Shown here: in pieces, positions 33,503 through 37,834 of the stretch
Layout: each line of letters opens with the position of its first letter
Position numbering within the stretch: the stretch's first letter is position 1
Assembly (NCBI GenBank): GCA_937976305.1
Contig: CALJSB010000022.1
Span: 1 to 37,834 of the forward strand
Length of the DNA: 37,834 nucleotides
Direction of reading: 5' to 3'
Source of the DNA: an uncultured Acidimicrobiales bacterium
Lineage (GTDB): Bacteria > Actinomycetota > Acidimicrobiia > Acidimicrobiales > SZUA-35
The notes under the pieces: model-generated
Told to the model about the DNA's origin: nothing
Seen by the model: only the letters and a program-made list of their open reading frames with translations
Databases searched by the model: none
Position numbers and translations under genes: made by a program

Positions 33503-33525
33503 ACTGATATATCAGTGATGTATCA
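33503..33525. promoter_or_regulatory. Palindromic operator pair, probable GntR/FCD binding site
   Basis: ACTGATATATCAGT (33503-33516) is a perfect 14-bp palindrome; TGATGTATCA (33516-33525) repeats its core with one mismatch, 11 bp further. The pair lies in the 115-bp divergent region between the demethylase gene and the GntR regulator. AT-rich TGATxxATCA palindromes are typical of FadR/VanR-class operators. Confidence 0.65.
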
Positions 33526-33570
33526 TGGCGATACTACGTTCCGATCTCTGCTCGGGCAACCCCCTATCTG

Positions 33571-34254
33571 ATGACTGATTCCGCACTCCCCCAGACACCG
33601 CCGCCAAGCCTTAGCGAGCAGGCCTACGCCGACATTCGACGCCGAATCGTGTCGCTTGAGTTCGGACCTGGCGACGTGCTGGTTGAGGACGACTTGCGGG
33701 AACTCACCGGGATCGGCCGCACGCCGGTACGCGAGGCACTGCAACGGCTCGCACGCGAACACTTCGTGCAGGTCGTGCCGCGTCGCGGCATGTTCGTGAC
33801 CGGGGTCGACGTCGCAGAGCTTGCAACACTGCTCGAGACCCGCTCGGTGCTCGAGCCATACGCCGCTCGTCTCGCTGCCGCGAAGGGAAGCGAGGCTCAC
33901 TGGGCCGCCATGGAAACGGCGCTCACCGAGGCCGAGGCAGCGACGCTCGAACCGGTCGACATGCTCGCCGTCGATCGGCGGTGCCACGAAATCATGTGGG
34001 ACGCGGCCGACAACCGATTCCTCCTCGACCCGCTCGACATGCTCTACGCCCAAGGCGATCGGCTGTGGCATCTCTATCTGTCTGACGTTTCTGAGATGGA
34101 GCACGCCGTCTCCGAACACGGCGAGATCTTGCATGCCTTGCGCTCCGGCGATGGCGATCGAGCCGCAGAGTTGGTCGAAGGGCACGTCCGCAGCTTCGAC
34201 GAACAGATCCGCGAAGCCGTCAAGTCTCACCTCGACTCCCCGCTCGCCAGCTAA
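33571..34254 (+). CDS. GntR-family transcriptional regulator with FCD domain
   Basis: A 227-residue regulator. The winged helix-turn-helix spans residues 13-78 (LSEQAYADIRRRIVSLEF, ELTGIGRTPVREALQRLAREH, VVPRRGMFVTGVD). The FCD effector domain follows, with metal-ligand candidates in VDRRCHEIMW, HGEILHAL and VEGHVRSFDEQ. Such proteins usually repress catabolic genes until a small carboxylate is bound. It is divergent from the demethylase gene and lies upstream of the formate-THF ligase, so it probably controls both. Palindromes at 33503-33525 are its likely operators. Confidence 0.93.
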   Translation: MTDSALPQTPPPSLSEQAYADIRRRIVSLEFGPGDVLVEDDLRELTGIGRTPVREALQRLAREHFVQVVPRRGMFVTGVDVAELATLLETRSVLEPYAARLAAAKGSEAHWAAMETALTEAEAATLEPVDMLAVDRRCHEIMWDAADNRFLLDPLDMLYAQGDRLWHLYLSDVSEMEHAVSEHGEILHALRSGDGDRAAELVEGHVRSFDEQIREAVKSHLDSPLAS

Positions 34255-34282
34255 CCCCCGTCTCCCCTGCCGGGACCTCGCC

Positions 34283-34330
34283 GAACTGGAGTCTCCCACC
34301 GGCGTTTCTGCCGGCTGACGCCTCCAGAAC
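34283..34330. repeat. 48-bp palindromic unit 1 (nested hairpin)
   Basis: GAACTGGAG at the left end pairs with CCTCCAGAAC at the right; inside it CCGGC-GTTTCT-GCCGG forms a second hairpin. It starts 29 bp after the GntR stop codon and may act as its terminator. It has the same length and outline as unit 2. Confidence 0.65.
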
Positions 34331-34343
34331 GCGCACCCCTCCC

Positions 34344-34391
34344 GAACTGGAGGCCGGAGGGCACGTTTTGGTGCCCTACGCCCTCCAGAAC
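34344..34391. repeat. 48-bp palindromic unit 2 (nested hairpin)
   Basis: GAACTGGAGG pairs with CCTCCAGAAC, with an inner hairpin GGGCAC-GTTTTG-GTGCCC. Outer arms are identical in kind to unit 1, but the inner stem has a different sequence while keeping its pairing. Start-to-start distance from unit 1 is 61 bp. Confidence 0.65.
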
Positions 34392-34412
34392 CGACTCGGA
34401 GCAGCTAACTGT

Positions 34413-34445
34413 TCTCACCATGCGGCAGGCTCCTACATGGTGGGA
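34413..34445 (+). promoter_or_regulatory. Leader hairpin upstream of formate-THF ligase
   Basis: TCTCACCATG and CATGGTGGGA can form a 10-bp stem (one G-T pair) with a 13-base loop, ending 23 bp before the ATG of the ligase gene. It could be an operator or an RNA element; nothing further shows which. Confidence 0.35.
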
Positions 34446-34468
34446 GTGAAGAGATTTAGGATCCGGCC

Positions 34469-36178
34469 ATGGCCTTTCCTTCTGACCTCGAGATCGCCAA
34501 GCAAGCCAAGCTCAAGCCGCTCGGCGACATCGCTGAGTCGGCGGGCATCCCGCAGGAACACCTCGAGCCGTACGGCACTGGTGCAGCCAAGATCTCACTC
34601 GACGCGATCGAAGCAATGAGCGATCGCCCTCGAGCCAAGTACGTCGTGGTCTCGGCCATCACTCCCACTCCCCTGGGGGAAGGCAAGACCACGACCACTG
34701 TCGGCCTGGGTCAGGCGTTTCAACACATCGGCTCGTCCGCGACGATCGCCATTCGTCAGCCTTCGATGGGCCCCACCTTTGGCATCAAGGGCGGTGCCGC
34801 CGGTGGCGGCTACAGCCAGGTCGTGCCGATGGAGTTGTTCAACCTCCATCTCACCGGCGACATGCACGCCGTCACCGCAGCCCACAACCTGTGCTCGGCA
34901 CTCCTCGATGCCCACATCTACCACGGCAACGAATCCGGCCTCGACCTGCACAACATCACCTGGCGACGGGTGCTCGACGTCAACGACCGAGCGCTTCGCA
35001 ACACCACCATCGGCCTTGGCGGGCGACTCGACGGTGTGCCCCGCGAGACCGGATTCGACATCACGGCGGCCTCCGAAGTCATGGCCGCCCTCGCCCTGTG
35101 CACCTCACTGCAAGACCTGCGGGCCCGCCTTGGCCGAATCGTCGTCGGCTACACCAAGGCTGGAACTCCCGTCACCGCTGAAGAGATCGGCGCCGCGGGC
35201 TCGATGGCCGTCATCTTGATGGAGGCGATCAAGCCCAACCTGATGCAAACGCTCGAGAACACCCCGGCGCTCGTGCACACCGGCCCCTTTGGCAACATCG
35301 CCACCGGCAACTCGTCGATCGTCGCTGACCAAATCGGCATCCACATGAGCGAGTTTCTGCTCACCGAGGCTGGCTTTGGCGCAGACATGGGCGCCGAGCG
35401 GTTCTTCAACATCAAGTGCCGCTATTCGGGCATCGCTCCAGACGCCGCCGTCCTCGTGGCCACGGTCCGCGGTCTCAAGGCGCACTCCGGCAACCACAAA
35501 ATCACCCCGGGCAAGCCGCTGCCTCCTGCCATTCTCGAACCCAACCCAGACGAGGTTCACCAGGGTGGCGCCAACTTGCGCAAGCAGCTCGAGAACATGC
35601 AGATCCACGGCTGCACACCTGTTGTGGCGATCAACGTGTTCCCCGGCGATCACGACGAGGACATCAACGCCATCAAGGAAATCGCGGCCGAGTACGGCGC
35701 TCGCGCCGCCGTTTCGACCCACTTCTCGGACGGCGGCCAAGGTGCGACCGAACTGGCCACCGCCATCAAAGAGGCAGCCGAAGAAGAGTCACAGTTCCAG
35801 GTGCTCTACCCCGACGAGATGCCGATCCGCGAAAAGATCGAAACCGTGGCCACAAAGGTCTACGGCGCCGACGGCATCGATATCTCCCCGGCAGCAGCCA
35901 AGCAGATCGACACCTATGAGGCTGCTGGGTTCGGCAACCTCCCGGTGTGCATCGCAAAGCAACACCTCTCACTCAGCCACGACGCCAAGCTCAAGGGTGC
36001 CCCAACCGGGTGGACGCTTCCCGTCCGCGAGGTGCGGGCATCGGTCGGTGCCGGATTCGTCTACCCCATCTGCGGTGACATGCGCACCATGCCAGGGCTC
36101 GGCAAGACCCCGGCTGCCCACGCCATCGACCTCGACTTCTCGTCCAACCCCAACGGCGAGATCATCAATCTCAGCTAG
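34469..36178 (+). CDS. fhs: Formate--tetrahydrofolate ligase
   Basis: Interconverts formate, ATP and THF with 10-formyl-THF; 569 residues, the normal length. The nucleotide loop is TPTPLGEGKTTTTVGLGQA near residue 67; RQPSMGPTFGIKGGAAGGG and the DLTGDMHA-like segment LHLTGDMHAVTAAHN follow, all typical of Fhs. ATG 34469 has AGGA seven bases upstream. In a demethylating organism it can run toward formate and ATP, feeding formate dehydrogenase. It lies downstream of the GntR regulator and upstream of the MetF-family gene, separated from each by repeat-containing spacers. Confidence 0.96.
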   Translation: MAFPSDLEIAKQAKLKPLGDIAESAGIPQEHLEPYGTGAAKISLDAIEAMSDRPRAKYVVVSAITPTPLGEGKTTTTVGLGQAFQHIGSSATIAIRQPSMGPTFGIKGGAAGGGYSQVVPMELFNLHLTGDMHAVTAAHNLCSALLDAHIYHGNESGLDLHNITWRRVLDVNDRALRNTTIGLGGRLDGVPRETGFDITAASEVMAALALCTSLQDLRARLGRIVVGYTKAGTPVTAEEIGAAGSMAVILMEAIKPNLMQTLENTPALVHTGPFGNIATGNSSIVADQIGIHMSEFLLTEAGFGADMGAERFFNIKCRYSGIAPDAAVLVATVRGLKAHSGNHKITPGKPLPPAILEPNPDEVHQGGANLRKQLENMQIHGCTPVVAINVFPGDHDEDINAIKEIAAEYGARAAVSTHFSDGGQGATELATAIKEAAEEESQFQVLYPDEMPIREKIETVATKVYGADGIDISPAAAKQIDTYEAAGFGNLPVCIAKQHLSLSHDAKLKGAPTGWTLPVREVRASVGAGFVYPICGDMRTMPGLGKTPAAHAIDLDFSSNPNGEIINLS

Positions 36179-36193
36179 CAATCACATTGCTTG

Positions 36194-36278
36194 CTCCGCC
36201 CGAGGGCTCCGCAAGTCTCGCTTCGCTCAATCAATCCGACTCCCGTTCTCTTCGCTGCTTCGCTCCGCTACGCAGCCC
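36194..36278. repeat. Dispersed intergenic repeat, copy 2
   Basis: An 85-bp sequence beginning CTCCGCCCGAGGGCTCCG and ending GCTCCGCTACGCAGCCC, in the 160-bp spacer between fhs and the MetF-family gene. It is the counterpart of 30846-30929; the middle parts differ while ends and the CGCTCAATCAATC segment agree. Confidence 0.7.
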
Positions 36279-36338
36279 GACAGACCCAGCAACAGTGAGA
36301 TCGCCCCTCACCCGTTTCGAAAGGGCACCAGAGCCAAC

Positions 36339-37229
36339 ATGGTTTTGTTTCGCAACAAGGACTCCCACACCGACGAGTTTGAAGAAAGTGCGCACGCACG
36401 CGCTCATCGTCTTGAACTGACTCGCAGTTTCACGATCGAAGTCGTTCCGATGAAGAACCTCGAGACTGGGCGCCAGCACCTGCCCGCTGGCTCGACCCTG
36501 TCAGTGACGTGCTCACCAGCAAAGGGCATCGAGGAAACGCAGCGCCTCACCGAAGACTTCTTGGCTCAAGGGTTCGACCCAATCCCGCACTTCGCCGCCC
36601 GCATGGTGCGCGACAAGGCACACACCGCAGAGCTCGCAGCATGGTGCCGCTCGCTTGGGCTGTCTCGGATCTTCCTTGTTGGTGGCGATGCTGATCCGCC
36701 CGGTGGCTACTTCGACGCCGTCGAGTTTCTCAGCGACTTCCTCGAGACTGATCACGGGCTCACCTCACTGGGTGTCACCGCCTATCCAGACCACCACGCC
36801 TTCATCTCCGACGAAAAGCTCCACGCCGCACTGCACGCAAAACAGAGCCTGCTGGCCGAGGCTGGCCTCGACGGCTGGTGCAGCACCCAGATGTGCTTCG
36901 ACTCAGAAGTCATCGAAGGTTGGATTCGCTACGAGCGAGCGGCTGGGCTGACACTGCCCATCCACCTGGGCGTGTCTGGGGTGATCGACAAGGCCAAGCT
37001 CATGACGATGGGCATGCGGATCGGCCTCGGCCAGTCGCTCGGTTATCTCAAGAAGAACCGGGCCGCCATCGCAAAGATGATGACGTCATCGTCGTATGAC
37101 CCGAACGATCTGTTGATGCCGCTTTCGGAAGCAAATCTCGAACTCGGCGTCGAAGCGGTGCACATGTACACGTTTAACCAGATCGAAGCGACCGAATCCT
37201 GGCGCAACGAAACACTCGCCAGCTACTGA
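36339..37229 (+). CDS. Methylenetetrahydrofolate reductase (MetF) family protein
   Basis: A 296-residue TIM-barrel flavoprotein of the MTHFR family. The sequence FTIEVVPMKN (EF/EV-xPxK) is near residue 31. VTCSPAKGIEETQRLTEDF, PHFAARMVRDKAHTAELAAW, IFLVGGDADPPGG, GVTAYPDHH and STQMCFDSEVIEGWI correspond to the usual MetF blocks. ATG 36339 (MVLFRNKDS) is chosen; the frame stays open far upstream in the shadow of fhs. Because it sits with a demethylase, ETF and Fhs, it may work in the oxidative direction or as a C1-specific paralogue rather than for methionine synthesis. No FolD is visible. The sequence is diverged from E. coli MetF, so family assignment is firmer than reaction. Confidence 0.85.
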   Translation: MVLFRNKDSHTDEFEESAHARAHRLELTRSFTIEVVPMKNLETGRQHLPAGSTLSVTCSPAKGIEETQRLTEDFLAQGFDPIPHFAARMVRDKAHTAELAAWCRSLGLSRIFLVGGDADPPGGYFDAVEFLSDFLETDHGLTSLGVTAYPDHHAFISDEKLHAALHAKQSLLAEAGLDGWCSTQMCFDSEVIEGWIRYERAAGLTLPIHLGVSGVIDKAKLMTMGMRIGLGQSLGYLKKNRAAIAKMMTSSSYDPNDLLMPLSEANLELGVEAVHMYTFNQIEATESWRNETLASY

Positions 37230-37247
37230 CCAAGTACGGTCGTCCGC

Positions 37248-37834
37248 ATGGACGACCTGACGTTCGTCGCCGAAGAGATCTTTGGGCTGACGGTCGACAT
37301 GCTGTTTCCGATCAGCGAATCGTTCAGCTCAAGCGTGCTTCTCTTCGTCGCGACCGATGGCGACCGATACGCAATCAAACGCCCGCATGCACCCAACAAG
37401 GCCGAGCGCGAGATGACGGCTCTCCGGGCGCTCGATCAACACTCTGGCGTACCGACCCTTCTTGGCAGAGCAGAACACAACGGAGCGACCTATCTCCTCA
37501 TCGAAGGTCTCGATGCCGAACCCTGGGACGAGACCACGACAACGTCGCCTGAGCTTCTTCGGTCGCTTGGTCGTTCGATGCGGCGCATCCACGACGTCGA
37601 AGCCACTGACTTTCACGGCCTCGCCACCTGGCATGAGCTGCTTCGGTCGAACGCCGACCGCTACCTCGCAGCCATCGGCCCCGACGACGGTGCGCTCGCA
37701 TGGGCTGCTCGTCAGCAGCTCGAACGATCACTGCCCGACATTCCAGACGCAACGACGGCTTCTCTGGTTCACTTTGACCTCCGACCCGGCAACATCCTGG
37801 TTCGCGATGGTGCGCTCGCAGGCGTGATCGATTT
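37248..37834 (+). CDS. Aminoglycoside phosphotransferase (APH)-family kinase, truncated by window end
   Basis: The first 195 residues of an APH/choline-kinase-like protein that runs off the window. It starts MDDLTFVAEEIFGL at the ATG 18 bp after the MetF-family gene. Features are a phosphate-anchor lysine in YAIKRPHAP near residue 49, the helix glutamate in AEREM, the catalytic loop HFDLRPGNIL (HxDxxxxN) and GVIDF, the start of the metal-binding DF motif. Such kinases phosphorylate small metabolites (choline, homoserine, thiamine and so on) as well as antibiotics; the substrate cannot be read here. The close spacing suggests co-transcription with the folate genes. Confidence 0.85.
   Translation, partial: MDDLTFVAEEIFGLTVDMLFPISESFSSSVLLFVATDGDRYAIKRPHAPNKAEREMTALRALDQHSGVPTLLGRAEHNGATYLLIEGLDAEPWDETTTTSPELLRSLGRSMRRIHDVEATDFHGLATWHELLRSNADRYLAAIGPDDGALAWAARQQLERSLPDIPDATTASLVHFDLRPGNILVRDGALAGVID

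Noticed and set aside
35376..36338. N-terminal extension of the MetF-family protein
   Set aside because: The open frame runs through fhs in another frame and is Ser/Arg/Pro-rich without family similarity; the ATG at 36339 matches the expected protein start.

Overview
The window is GC-rich (about 60% by eye), densely coded on both strands, and looks like an actinobacterial chromosome. An Acidimicrobiia (Ilumatobacter-like) origin is my best guess, resting on the four-gene conservon (sensor kinase, roadblock, DUF742, small GTPase), Gly/Asp/Val-rich proteins and many GTG starts. This is inference, not a database result. I see no rRNA, tRNA, CRISPR array, insertion sequence or phage gene. No gene-free stretch exceeds 300 bases.

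Layout. 1-547: end of an MFS permease. 633-4071: short-chain dehydrogenase, acyl-CoA synthetase and 2-oxoglutarate/Fe(II) oxygenase on the plus strand. 4182-4733: two small unknown genes converging on a hairpin. 4918-7175: MerA-like flavin disulfide reductase coupled to a TVP38/TMEM64 membrane protein. 7268-10925: methyltransferase, PaaG-like crotonase, a protein with a histone-H1-like tail, and alanine racemase. 10951-15516: NAD-dependent formate dehydrogenase operon. 15619-18135: unknown protein and prolyl-tRNA synthetase. 18146-22349: conservon. 22543-24426: divergent SHMT-like enzyme and a DUF6308-like protein. 24629-25801: AhpD-like protein. 25908-29100: metallophosphoesterase, methyltransferase, amidase. 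29097-33455: ETF and a dimethylglycine/sarcosine dehydrogenase-like enzyme. 33571-37229: GntR regulator, formate-THF ligase and a MetF-family reductase. 37248-end: phosphotransferase, cut by the window edge.

The main discovery is two probable selenoproteins that ordinary gene calling would break. The formate dehydrogenase catalytic gene reads through an in-frame TGA (15256-15258) exactly at the Mo-ligand Cys/Sec position. It is followed at the same 18-nt distance, and with the same GGUCU apical loop, as I recall for the E. coli fdhF SECIS. The AhpD-like gene has an in-frame TGA (25091-25093) that turns the catalytic CxxCxxxH motif into CxxUxxxH, again followed by a hairpin. TGA is an ordinary stop in neighbouring genes, so recoding is local. 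The formate dehydrogenase alpha subunit is also split: its Fe-S N-terminal half, including the Mo-proximal 4Fe-4S motif, is a separate gene at the far end of the operon.

The genes suggest one-carbon metabolism based on methylamine-type demethylation. The FAD/GcvT dehydrogenase would strip N-methyl groups to methylene-THF with electrons to ETF. Formate-THF ligase (run in reverse) and formate dehydrogenase would take the carbon on to CO2, with the MetF-family enzyme and the SHMT-like protein as other folate branches. The GntR/FCD regulator, divergent from the dehydrogenase, probably controls it through the palindromes at 33503-33525. Several non-coding elements stand out: two 48-bp structurally matched hairpins, an 85-bp repeat present twice inside the C1 gene clusters, and 16-bp iterons next to a small acidic gene.
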